NCBI GenBank assembly: GCA_016193385.1 | Contig: JACPSF010000082.1 | Location: 1 to 40,663 of the forward strand | Reading direction: 5' to 3' | From: Deltaproteobacteria bacterium | GTDB lineage: Bacteria > Desulfobacterota_B > Binatia > UBA9968 | DNA length: 40,663 nucleotides | Part shown: one piece after another, positions 32,991-40,663 of the stretch | How positions within the stretch are numbered: position 1 is the stretch's first letter | Layout: each line of letters starts with the position of its first letter | The notes under the pieces: model-generated | What the model was told of the DNA's origin: nothing | Databases searched by the model: none | Seen by the model: the letters and a program-made list of their open reading frames with translations, nothing else | Program-made: the position numbers and the translations under genes

Positions 32991-34080
32991 TTAGCTCTAG
33001 CAGGGTGCGGAAAAAGTGTTTTTCATGCTTCGAGAGCCTCAGCATGAACGGAAAATCGCGAATGATTTCAAGGGCTGCTCCGTTCGCCCTGAGTTCGTCG
33101 AAGGGTGAACGGAGGCTGCTCAACTCATCCATCATCACGACCTTCCACTTGTCGGAACCCGGGACCTTGGGAACGAGCCCCTTCAGAGGCACGAACTCAC
33201 CCTCCTCAGCGATAATCTTCATCCCCTCTTGACCCAAGAAGAAATCCAGGAAAGCCTTAGCGGTGCTGGGATTAGGCGCTTTGCTGCCTAAAGCAATAAA
33301 ATGGCCCTCCCCTAAATGAATGGGCTCCCGGATGTAATCGAGAGGCGCGCCCTCCCTTTGGGTAAACATATAGACCCATTTTAGGAAACCCATGGCGATG
33401 GGTGTTTCCCCGGTTGTCGCGCGCCTGGCGGCAGGAAGGAAAGATTCCACCATCAGGGGCTTAGTCGCCGCAAGACCGCGGATGAATTTGTCGGCCTTTT
33501 CTTTTCCCATGATTTTGTGGAGGTTCGCCAACCATTGAACGAAAGTGGTGTGCTGGGTCGGATCTGAGACCACAATCTTGCCCTTGTATTGGGGTTTCAA
33601 GAGGTCCTCGAATGATTTCGGCGCATCCACAGGCTTGATGAGCTTTGTGTTGTAAAGCATACCGAAGACATTATAACGATAAGCGGGACCAAAGAATGCA
33701 TCGATCACGTCCGGGGTAAACGCTTTCCAGCTCGCCGATTCGTAGCGGATGAAGATGCCGGCATCTTTCATGAGATCCATGGGGTTTCTGTTTGTGATGA
33801 TGAGATCGAATATCGGTCTTCCCGCGCGATATTCGCTCAAGGCCCGATCCATGACTTTAGTGGCGGAGCCCCTCCAATATTCCACCTTTAGACCGGTCTT
33901 TTTTTCGAAGGCTTTTGCCACCGGCTCATAGGTCTCCGTCTCAAGCGAGCCGTAGGCGACGGCCTTTCCTCCCTCTTTTTTCGCTGCCTCGATGAGCTTC
34001 GCATCCTGTCCGAGAACTGGTCGGGAAACGAGCAGCGCTATCGCCAAGAAGGGCAAAAAAATCCTCAAGCTCCGGAGCAT
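32980..34080 (-). CDS. Family 1 extracellular solute-binding protein (FbpA/AfuA-like) with REPIN-derived tail
   Basis: A 366-residue periplasmic binding protein. Signal peptide residues 1-24 (AIALLVSRPVLG). Core motifs include LIEAAKKEGGKAVAYGSLET, the 'FEKKTGLKVEYWRGSATKVM' segment and APKSFEDLLKPQYKGKIVVS. The tandem Tyr pair that binds iron in ferric-binding proteins is not evident (GPAYRYNVFGMLYNTK), so the ligand may not be Fe3+. The last ~45 residues, SPFDELRANG and PFMLRLSKHE included, are translated from an inserted pair of palindromes at 33022-33112. The start overlaps the stop of the Mo-oxidoreductase gene (TGATG), and the end overlaps the permease start. Confidence 0.88.
   Translation of the reverse strand: MLRSLRIFLPFLAIALLVSRPVLGQDAKLIEAAKKEGGKAVAYGSLETETYEPVAKAFEKKTGLKVEYWRGSATKVMDRALSEYRAGRPIFDLIITNRNPMDLMKDAGIFIRYESASWKAFTPDVIDAFFGPAYRYNVFGMLYNTKLIKPVDAPKSFEDLLKPQYKGKIVVSDPTQHTTFVQWLANLHKIMGKEKADKFIRGLAATKPLMVESFLPAARRATTGETPIAMGFLKWVYMFTQREGAPLDYIREPIHLGEGHFIALGSKAPNPSTAKAFLDFFLGQEGMKIIAEEGEFVPLKGLVPKVPGSDKWKVVMMDELSSLRSPFDELRANGAALEIIRDFPFMLRLSKHEKHFFRTLLELNGP
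33022..33112. repeat. REPIN-like pair of palindromes inserted in a coding region
   Basis: Two hairpin units in opposite orientation: arms 33022-33029 / 33041-33048 (TTCATGCT and AGCATGAA), and arms 33080-33090 / 33102-33112 (CCGTTCGCCCT and AGGGTGAACGG, one G-T pair). The units are ~31 bp apart and share GAACGG / CCGTTC ends facing each other. On the minus strand they translate to the SPFDELRANG and PFMLRLSKHE stretches that turn up in many unrelated bacterial ORFs because this repeat type is widely dispersed. Confidence 0.75.
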
Positions 34081-36650
34081 CAGTGTTGACCTCCCCCTTT
34101 AAGCGTCTCAACCTTGTTTATTCTGACCTTTACGCAAGCATCCATAAGACCGGCCATCGGGTCTATCTGGCTCAGCCGGTACGGCACCAAGGAATTGAAG
34201 TGAACTCCCCGGTGTCGCCCGATGCGTCGTGCGAGGCCCCAGTGGCCAAAGGCCGACGCTATGCCAATGACCTCCGGGTGAATGCACTCGGAAACCTTAA
34301 CAATACCCTGGACGCTCGCGCCGGCGCTGGTCTCCAGCACCACCTCATCTCCATCGGCAATTCCCTTCCGTGCAGCCGTCTGCGTGTTTATGAGCAGCTT
34401 ATAAGCATAGCGGTGGTGGCTAGCCAGTTCAACGAGCCACGGATTGTCCTGCGTCATGGTCTTGGCATGAAAAGGCAGCTTGTAGTTGACAGCGATGAGA
34501 TCATATTGCGGTGGAGTTTCCTGGGCGGCGCACGGGAACCAGCAGGGCACGGCCTGAAAACCCCTGGTGTCCACCTGCAATCCCGCCTCGGCGGCTATCG
34601 TGGCCAACTGCTGGCCCACCTCCGGTAGGAACTCGAAGTAAACATGGACACGGGGCAGTTTGACCAAAGGCCTGGGGAACTTCTCGGCAAGCGTCCGCGG
34701 AAACGCGACGAAACCGCTCTCCCGGAGCTCGGCCAGCCCATGATCCGGGCCAAGGGTGGATTTTATCCGACGATCAAGAATTTCCTCCACGGAATACTTT
34801 CGATTGGCCTCTAGCCGGTACGGTTCTTTCAAGCCGAGTGCTGCGCTCAATTGGGGCATGAACTCATCAAGCACTCCAAGCCGCTCAGCCAGTTCCAAAT
34901 AGATGTCCAGAGGGTGCTTGCCTCCGTCCTCCTTCAGAAGCACCGGCTGCCTTAAAGTAAAATACCATTGGTCGCCGTTGATCCACCCTCGCATCGAGTT
35001 CATCGGAAAGTCCAGCCTCTGCGCCGGATGAGGCAGCGGGAGAAAAACATCGGCAAGCTCGGCGGTTTCGTGCAGCCTGTCACCTAAAAAAACCACGAAG
35101 TTGAACTTGCTCACAGCCTGAGCCAGCATCTGTGGGTCTACCCCCGACATCATCATGTTGAAGTTATTCAGGATGAGAACTTCCGGCTTATAGGGCAACA
35201 GATGAGGATGCTGCACGAGGCTCAGCCCCATCATGACCGTACCCATGGCTCGTGCCAGAGGAAACAGCTCGCGCAGGTTCACTGTTTGGGGAGGCTTGGG
35301 CCGCCGCGGAGGATACGAGCGCACTTCGCCGGGGGCCACCACCAGCCCCTCAGAACTCTCTTCTACCCGCAGCCTCTCACCCGGGCCTAGGATATTGGTG
35401 CTCAGACTGCCACCCGGGACGTCCAACGCTCCTACCACCAGGTTGAGCAAATGAACGCTCATGCTCGCCCAAAGGCCGAACTGGTGGGAAGAAAGACCCC
35501 GGCTGTCGCAGAAGGTGCACGCCGGGCGATAAGGCAATTCCTTCCCATCGATCACGATGGTGCTACCGATGCTCGCCACCTCGCCAAACTCGCGGGCCAG
35601 CCGGCGTATTTGCTCCGGCGCCACGGTGGTGACTTTGCTCATCTCCTCTGGGCAATATTGCTTCAAGTGCGCTTTCAGCCTGGAAAAGGCCGGCTCACAA
35701 GACTGACCGTCAACTTGCAACCTCCCTTCGAGCGCAGGAGAGCCGCACTCGTCGAAGGCGCAAGGACGCTTCGAATCCTCGTCCCATACCAGCGGCTTCT
35801 CAGAGGCCTGCTCCCGGAGGTACCGCCCGTCGTGGCCGACGAGATACGGCGCATTGGTGTAACTCTGAAGGAACTTCCGGTCAAAAATACCCAGCTCGTT
35901 CACCAGGACGTGCACCATGGATAGGGCCATCGCCCCATCGGTGCCCGGCCGGATGGGTACCCACTCGCTCGCTTTCGAGGCGATCGGAGTGCAAATAGGG
36001 TCTACCACCACGAGCTTCATGCCCCGGTCACGTGCCTCAGCGATCTCCCTGGCCGCGCGCATGGTGTCGTGACCGACAACGCCGCCACGCTGAGAGCCAA
36101 AGAGAATCAGATATCGGCAGCGGGGCAGATCCATCTCGACATGCATAGTCCCGTTGATCAAATAGCAAGCATCAACATGCGTGGCGAAAAAAGGACCACC
36201 CGCCCAGTTCGGTGTGCCGACCGCCTTGGCAAAGGCCCCCATAGCGCTCATCGTCCAGTCAGGCTCGCCGGTGCCCCGCAGAATGACCAGCTTGCGCGGA
36301 TCGTCGTTGACCACTGCCCGCATCCTGGCAGCGACCATCTCCAGAGCTTCTTCCCAGCTCACCTCTTTCCACTTTGGGTCGATCCCGACGCCCTTTTGTG
36401 GGTTAGTTCTTACCAGCGGCTTCTGGGGGCGAGCCGGATCATAGAGGCTCATCACGTTAGCCATCCCTTTGGCGCAGATCTTGCCGCTGTTGTGCGGGTT
36501 GTGTGGATCGCCCTCTATCTTTACCACCACGCCGTTGCGTCGGTGGACCTTGATTCCGCAGGAGTTCGAGCACACCCGGCAGACGCTGGGAATCCAGACG
36601 TCATCGCGCGTGGTATCGGCACCCATTTTGTTGCGCAGATTTTGAATCAT
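34080..36650 (-). CDS. Molybdopterin (bis-PGD) oxidoreductase, DMSO reductase superfamily
   Basis: An 856-residue cytoplasmic-type catalytic subunit. A [4Fe-4S] motif lies near the N-terminus, C-x2-C-x3-C-x27-C (CRVCSNSCG and GKICAKG). The Mo domain follows with VVVDPICTPIASKASEWVPI and RPGTDGAMALSMVHVLV; Cys at about residue 162 in ATHVDACYLING is a candidate Mo ligand. The C-terminal cofactor domain includes YKLLINTQTAARKGIADGDE. No Tat signal is seen. A GTG start at 36659 is possible, but ATG at 36650 is preceded by GAGGTGA. No iron-sulfur or membrane subunit is adjacent. It is coupled by TGATG to the binding protein downstream. Confidence 0.92.
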   Translation of the reverse strand: MIQNLRNKMGADTTRDDVWIPSVCRVCSNSCGIKVHRRNGVVVKIEGDPHNPHNSGKICAKGMANVMSLYDPARPQKPLVRTNPQKGVGIDPKWKEVSWEEALEMVAARMRAVVNDDPRKLVILRGTGEPDWTMSAMGAFAKAVGTPNWAGGPFFATHVDACYLINGTMHVEMDLPRCRYLILFGSQRGGVVGHDTMRAAREIAEARDRGMKLVVVDPICTPIASKASEWVPIRPGTDGAMALSMVHVLVNELGIFDRKFLQSYTNAPYLVGHDGRYLREQASEKPLVWDEDSKRPCAFDECGSPALEGRLQVDGQSCEPAFSRLKAHLKQYCPEEMSKVTTVAPEQIRRLAREFGEVASIGSTIVIDGKELPYRPACTFCDSRGLSSHQFGLWASMSVHLLNLVVGALDVPGGSLSTNILGPGERLRVEESSEGLVVAPGEVRSYPPRRPKPPQTVNLRELFPLARAMGTVMMGLSLVQHPHLLPYKPEVLILNNFNMMMSGVDPQMLAQAVSKFNFVVFLGDRLHETAELADVFLPLPHPAQRLDFPMNSMRGWINGDQWYFTLRQPVLLKEDGGKHPLDIYLELAERLGVLDEFMPQLSAALGLKEPYRLEANRKYSVEEILDRRIKSTLGPDHGLAELRESGFVAFPRTLAEKFPRPLVKLPRVHVYFEFLPEVGQQLATIAAEAGLQVDTRGFQAVPCWFPCAAQETPPQYDLIAVNYKLPFHAKTMTQDNPWLVELASHHRYAYKLLINTQTAARKGIADGDEVVLETSAGASVQGIVKVSECIHPEVIGIASAFGHWGLARRIGRHRGVHFNSLVPYRLSQIDPMAGLMDACVKVRINKVETLKGGGQH

Positions 36651-37071
36651 GAGATTCACCTCGACTTACTGCAGGTAGGGAGACTTCCAGGCGAATTACA
36701 GTCTAGTATTGCCCGGAGCAAGGATTGTGCCATTGTTTCCCGCTCTCCGTCCGTACCGTCCTGAACCGCTGGCTGCCGCTGAACTCTCGTGCGACGCTGT
36801 CGACAAGCTCGTCATCCTTATCGGAAAGGGCTCTATTCCTTCAGCGACGACAATAGGGCAGCGGCGATTTTGCTCTATGGCTATGGATGAAGTCTCCTGT
36901 GGGGGCCACTAAGATGTGCCCGAACATGGAACATGATGATTCCTACAAATAAGAACGGGCAGAGCACCTCTTCTTACCGTTGGGAAATATCAAGGAATTT
37001 TGTTTCCGCCTATCTGCTTGAAATGGTATGAGCCTGCAAGCCAACTAAGCAACACAGAATTAACGTGCCTG
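36651..37071. other. Non-coding gap between divergent operons
   Basis: About 420 bp between the Mo-oxidoreductase start (minus) and the sigma-54 promoter (plus). No convincing gene: the one plus-strand frame (36709-36912) lacks an SD and protein-like composition. Upstream activator sites for the sigma-54 promoter would be expected here, but I cannot point to a clear one. Confidence 0.5.
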
Positions 37072-37088
37072 TGGCATGGAAGTTGCTC
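37072..37088 (+). promoter_or_regulatory. Sigma-54 (RpoN) promoter
   Basis: TGGCAT at 37072-37077, five bases, TTGCTC at 37083-37088. GG and GC are separated by exactly 10 bp, as required for the -24/-12 elements. The expected transcription start is near 37098, giving a ~75-nt leader before ATG at 37175. An enhancer-binding activator is required by this promoter class; none is encoded in the window. Confidence 0.75.
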
Positions 37089-37123
37089 GCCTTAACAAAA
37101 GCTTTCTCCCCAAACAACCGGCG

Positions 37124-37139
37124 CACAGGCCAGCCTGTG
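37124..37139. promoter_or_regulatory. Perfect inverted repeat in the hydantoinase-B leader
   Basis: CACAGGC, CA, GCCTGTG: 7-bp arms with a 2-bp centre. It falls about 25-40 nt into the predicted transcript, so it is better placed for a downstream operator than for an activator site; a hairpin with a 2-base loop is unlikely. Confidence 0.4.
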
Positions 37140-37174
37140 TGAACAACTACATCCTTACCCGGAGGTGAATCGCA

Positions 37175-38926
37175 ATGGCTGTTGGCCAAATAGATTCTAT
37201 GACCTTGGCCACCGTATGGCACTCGTTCCAGAGCATCTGCAAGGAGATGCGCCACGTGATCGAGCGGACTGCCCAGAGTTATCTGATCGTAGCGATCCAG
37301 GACATCTCCATTGGCATCTGGGATGCTGAAGGGCGGACAGTCGCCATCCCCATCGGTCTCTCGATCCAATACCTGGGTGGGAAACTTTCCGTGGAGTATG
37401 TGCTGAACAAGTTCAAGGGAAACTTGAAACCCGGCGACGTGATTCTCGTGAACGACCCCTATAAGGGCTATTGCTGCCATGTCCCGGACTGGGGCTTCTA
37501 CAGCCCGGTCTTCTACAAGGACGAGCTCCTGTTCTTCACTCTGTGCCGGGCCCATCAGATGGATAGCGGAGGCTCTTATCCTGCCGCCTACTACCCCAAC
37601 GCCTATGACATTCACGCCGAGGGAATTTTGATCCCTGGCATCAAGGTTTTCGAGGAGGGCAGGGAACGTAAGGACCTGATGGAGCTGATTCTCAACAATG
37701 TGCGCTGGCCTCAGGGGACCCGGATCGACAACTACGCCCAGATCGCCGCCACCCGCCTGTGCGAGCAGCGCATTGCAGCGTTGCTGGATAAGTACGGCAA
37801 GGAAACTGTTCTGGCCTGCATTGAAGAGATGATGGCGCGCACGGAGAGAGCGGTGCGGGCCTCGATCGAGAAAATCTCCGACGGAGTTTATTATGGGGAG
37901 GCCGCTACGGACGAAGACGGTACGGAACATGATGTGCGCGTTTGGGTGCGCTGCGAGATCACCGTGAAGGGAGATACCCTGAAGGTCGATTTCTCCAAGA
38001 GCGACAAGCAGCGCAAAGGGTTTGTGAACTGCGTCTTTAATTCCACTTTCAGCAATACCCTCTCGGCCCTGTTTATGTTTCTCGATCCGTCGCTGGCAGA
38101 ATACCACAACGAAGGGAGCTTGAGGCCGTTCACGATCTACGCTCCTCCCGGCTCTGTTCTCAATTCCCAGTATCCCGCCCCCGTGGGCGCCTCGCCGGTT
38201 AGCATGGGACACCAGATTATCCAGGCGGTCGTCATGGCCATGTCTAAAGCAATCCCTGAGCGAGCCATTGCTAGCTGGGGATTGCACTACTCGCACTATA
38301 TCTACGGTCTCGATCCCAGAACCAGTGAAAAGTACACGGTCACAACTTCTGACACGGACGGTGGCGCCGGAGCGGTGCGCGGCTTCGACGGATATGAGGG
38401 GGCATGCTCCATCGGCGCTTTGGGGGAAGTCAGGCGAGGGAACGTGGAAGAGATGGAGATGCGCTTTCCGTGGAGGTTTGTGCGCTGGGAGTTTGCTACG
38501 GACACATCAGGCGCCGGTAAGTGGCGTGGCGCTTCCGGCGTCCACTGGGAAGCTACGAACGAAGGGACCGAGGCCGGAATGAACACAGGGGGTATGGACG
38601 GCGAGGTCGTCCGCGCGCCCGGCGCCCTTGGGGGGGAGCCCAATCCGACCTCACGCGGTTACATGATCCGCGACGGCGAACAGACAAAAATCCGAGGCCG
38701 CAGGATATATCAACTCCAGCCAGGAGATACCCTGCTAAAGATCAGCGGCGGGGGAGCCGGTGTCGGTAACGCTGCTGAACGCGACCCCGAAAAAGTTCGG
38801 TGGGACGTGATCAACAAATTCGTGAGCCTAGAGACCGCCCGCGGGATTTACAAGGTGGCTATAAATTCAAAGACGTTGGCGATCGATCTAGAGGAAACCA
38901 GGACCTTAAGGGGGCAACGGGCGTAG
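37175..38926 (+). CDS. Hydantoinase B / oxoprolinase family protein (HyuB-like)
   Basis: A 583-residue protein of the HyuB family, which covers the beta half of ATP-dependent oxoprolinases and N-methylhydantoinases and the alpha subunit of acetone carboxylases. Landmarks: ERTAQSYLIVAIQDISIGIW near 32-51, NDPYKGYCCHVPDWGFYSPV near 90-109 with the conserved His and Asp, RAHQMDSGGSYP, and PGDTLLKISGGGAGVGNAAE near 525. GGAGGTGA precedes ATG. HyuA, the ATP-binding partner normally next to it, is not in the window. The sigma-54 promoter upstream recalls acetone carboxylase operons, which are RpoN-controlled in known cases, but the link is inference. Two TAXI binding proteins follow. Confidence 0.9.
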   Translation: MAVGQIDSMTLATVWHSFQSICKEMRHVIERTAQSYLIVAIQDISIGIWDAEGRTVAIPIGLSIQYLGGKLSVEYVLNKFKGNLKPGDVILVNDPYKGYCCHVPDWGFYSPVFYKDELLFFTLCRAHQMDSGGSYPAAYYPNAYDIHAEGILIPGIKVFEEGRERKDLMELILNNVRWPQGTRIDNYAQIAATRLCEQRIAALLDKYGKETVLACIEEMMARTERAVRASIEKISDGVYYGEAATDEDGTEHDVRVWVRCEITVKGDTLKVDFSKSDKQRKGFVNCVFNSTFSNTLSALFMFLDPSLAEYHNEGSLRPFTIYAPPGSVLNSQYPAPVGASPVSMGHQIIQAVVMAMSKAIPERAIASWGLHYSHYIYGLDPRTSEKYTVTTSDTDGGAGAVRGFDGYEGACSIGALGEVRRGNVEEMEMRFPWRFVRWEFATDTSGAGKWRGASGVHWEATNEGTEAGMNTGGMDGEVVRAPGALGGEPNPTSRGYMIRDGEQTKIRGRRIYQLQPGDTLLKISGGGAGVGNAAERDPEKVRWDVINKFVSLETARGIYKVAINSKTLAIDLEETRTLRGQRA

Positions 38927-38963
38927 GGATACGTTCCGCGGCCGTAGGAGCTAAGAAAGAAAA

Positions 38964-39977
38964 ATGGAAAAGATGAAAAAGAGGATTTTTTGTTCTGCCT
39001 TACTAGTCGCCACGATTATTCTAACGCCGTTTGTGGCTTTTGGCGCGATGGCCCGCAGCGCGGATTTGGCCACGGCTGCGGTCGGGAGCCAAAACTACGC
39101 CTGGGGTATTGGCATTGGTACAGTTATCAGTCGCTACACGCCGATCGCCGTCCGGGTTCAGCCCTATGCCGGTCCTCCGGCGTGGCTTCCCTCAATGGAT
39201 AGAGGGGAAACGGATATGGGAGTCCTCACAGGCCCGGACTCGCTCACCTCCTATAGAGGGATCCTCATTTACAAGCGGCCCTTTAGGAATAGTCGAATCT
39301 TGATCGTTGGCGGTACCTTGACCCTGAGTTTCTATGTCGCCAAAGAAGCCAGTATGATGTCAGTAGCTGACCTGAGGGGCAAAAGAGTTCCTACGGACTT
39401 TCCCGCAACCCCGATTGTCAAACTGAGCAGTACTGCGGCCCTTGCCGCTTCGGGACTTACGTACGATGACATCGTGAAAGTCCCTGTCTCTGACCTTCAG
39501 GCCGGCGCCCAGGCCTTCCTGGAGGGAAGAACCGATGCCGGGTGGCACACGGTCGGGAGCCCTGCCGTAGAGGAAGCCAATGCCCGCAAGGGAGGGGTGA
39601 GGTTTGTTTCTGTCGTTTCCACGCCGGAGGGAGCGAGGCGAATGGCCGATATCTATCCGGGAAGTTACCCAAGTATTCTCAAAGCGGGATCGGCGGCAGG
39701 GATCGTGAAAGAGACCGTGGTCTTAACCAACGACGTTTATCTCGTGGCCTCCAAGGGGTTGAGTGACGAGGCGGCCTACGAGGTGGTCAAGGCCCTGTGG
39801 GTTTATAACCAGGATTTGGGCGCTGCGTATCCCACACTGAAGGAGTGGACACGGGAAAGGATGGTCAGCTCACGAGCTACGATTCCGTACCATCCCGGCG
39901 CGATCCGATTCTTCAAGGAAAAAGGAGTCTGGAGCGAGGAGATGGAGATCCTACAGTTAAAATTGATGGGGAAATAG
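38964..39977 (+). CDS. TAXI-family TRAP transporter solute-binding protein, copy 1
   Basis: A 337-residue periplasmic binding protein with a signal peptide (residues 1-27, ending AFGA). Features of the TAXI family include the LATAAVGSQNYAWGIGIGTV opening, 'WLPSMDRGETDMGVL' and LRGKRVPTDFPATPIVKLSS. The ATG at 38964 or 38973 could start it; SD is weak (AAGAAAG). It lies 37 bp after the hydantoinase-B-like gene on the same strand and is followed by a paralogue. No TRAP membrane protein is present, although one could lie beyond the window end. Confidence 0.88.
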   Translation: MEKMKKRIFCSALLVATIILTPFVAFGAMARSADLATAAVGSQNYAWGIGIGTVISRYTPIAVRVQPYAGPPAWLPSMDRGETDMGVLTGPDSLTSYRGILIYKRPFRNSRILIVGGTLTLSFYVAKEASMMSVADLRGKRVPTDFPATPIVKLSSTAALAASGLTYDDIVKVPVSDLQAGAQAFLEGRTDAGWHTVGSPAVEEANARKGGVRFVSVVSTPEGARRMADIYPGSYPSILKAGSAAGIVKETVVLTNDVYLVASKGLSDEAAYEVVKALWVYNQDLGAAYPTLKEWTRERMVSSRATIPYHPGAIRFFKEKGVWSEEMEILQLKLMGK

Positions 39978-40065
39978 AAACATTGGCGATTATCCCGCTG
40001 GGGTTAATTGTTGATCAAGACTGTCCGTGCTCAACAAAGCCGGCAACAAGGGAGAGGTGAGAGAC

Positions 40066-40663
40066 ATGAAAAGGGTATTAGGGCGAATTTCTCCGCTGAT
40101 GGCCGTCGTCATGTTCTTGACAGTCCAGGCTTTCGGCGCCATGACGCGCAGCGCCACTCTGGCGACCCACGCGGTCGGAAGTTCGTCCAACGCGATTGGG
40201 GCCAGCATTGCCTCGGTCCTCAGCCGTCACACCCACATAACGGTCCGTGTCCAGCCCTTTGCAGGTCCCCCTGCCTGGCTCCCATCGATGGATACCGGTG
40301 ACACAGACATGGGAATCCTGACCAGCCCCGACGCCGCCACCTCTTACAACGGGGTCATCCTTTACAAAAGGCCGTTCAAGAATACCCGGATCCTCATCGT
40401 CGGGGGCACACTGCAACTTAGTTTCTACGTCCTCAAAGATGCGCTCATCGAGACGGTAGCGGATTTGAAAGGGAAGAGGATTCCAACCGACTACCCGGGA
40501 ACACCCATTGTGAGGTTGAGCAGCACTGCTGCACTGGCTACAGCGGGCTTTACGTACAGCGATATCGTAAAGGTCCCCGTCTCTGACCTGCAGGCCGGTG
40601 CCCAGGCCTTCCTGGAGGGAAGAACCGATGCCGGCTGGCACACGGTCGGGAGCCCTGCCGTAG
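40066..40663 (+). CDS. TAXI-family TRAP transporter solute-binding protein, copy 2 (cut by window end)
   Basis: The first 199 codons of a paralogue of 38964-39977. GGAGAGGTGAGAGAC precedes the ATG. A signal peptide is seen (residues 1-24, VVMFLTVQAFGA), then LATHAVGSSSNAIGASIASV, WLPSMDTGDTDMGILTSPDA and LKGKRIPTDYPGTPIVRLSS. About 70% of residues match copy 1 overall, but the last ~62 nucleotides before the window end differ at one base only. It runs off the window without a stop. Confidence 0.85.
   Translation, partial: MKRVLGRISPLMAVVMFLTVQAFGAMTRSATLATHAVGSSSNAIGASIASVLSRHTHITVRVQPFAGPPAWLPSMDTGDTDMGILTSPDAATSYNGVILYKRPFKNTRILIVGGTLQLSFYVLKDALIETVADLKGKRIPTDYPGTPIVRLSSTAALATAGFTYSDIVKVPVSDLQAGAQAFLEGRTDAGWHTVGSPAV

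Noticed and set aside
36709..36912. Plus-strand frame of 67 codons in the divergent gap
   Set aside because: No SD, no homology, and it lies in a probable regulatory region.

Overview
The window reads as one contig from an uncultured, diderm, moderately high-G+C bacterium. A complete Tol-Pal set (tolQ, tolR, tolA, tolB, pal, cpoB) shows an outer membrane. The housekeeping order and the many orphan solute-binding proteins resemble deltaproteobacteria-type, Binatota-type or NC10/Rokubacteria-type soil and subsurface lineages. That placement is inference from gene content; no rRNA is present.

Region 1 (1-3257) is the right end of an integrated element. It carries an excisionase-like HTH protein, an unknown protein behind a good promoter, and a three-gene unit of XRE regulator, helix-turn-helix-like protein and tyrosine integrase. 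The integrase stops 14 bp from the 3' end of a tRNA-Leu(GAG) gene, the likely attachment site. The left end lies outside the window.

Region 2 (3258-23535) is core chromosome. On the minus strand is tpiA-secG-tRNA-Leu, the arrangement also seen at secG-leuU in enterobacteria. On the plus strand follow tolQ-tolR-tolA-tolB-pal-cpoB, ribF, an rluD-type pseudouridine synthase, rho, then rpsB-tsf-pyrH-frr-uppS-cdsA-dxr-rseP-tsaB, and a DUF465 gene-ilvB-ilvH operon. Many junctions are ATGA or GTGA overlaps. The striking defect is tolB, broken in its beta-propeller by a deletion plus frame change.

Region 3 (23536-24470) is a scar-like junction: a hairpin, an antitoxin gene followed by a PIN toxin gene cut to 41 codons, and two of the three copies of a 15-bp promoter-like motif.

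Region 4 (24471-40663) is an accessory catabolic and transport region. It holds an acyl-CoA dehydrogenase, a coupled Asp/Glu racemase-family enzyme and amidohydrolase, a PEP mutase/isocitrate lyase-family enzyme, TctC-, NMT1- and TAXI-type binding proteins without membrane partners, a translationally coupled operon of molybdopterin oxidoreductase, binding protein and fused permease, and a hydantoinase-B-like gene behind a textbook sigma-54 promoter. Small mobile repeats are present: a 125-bp MITE-like element with TA ends, and a REPIN-like pair of palindromes forming the C-terminal tail of a binding protein. The window ends inside a second TAXI gene, in sequence almost identical to the first copy.
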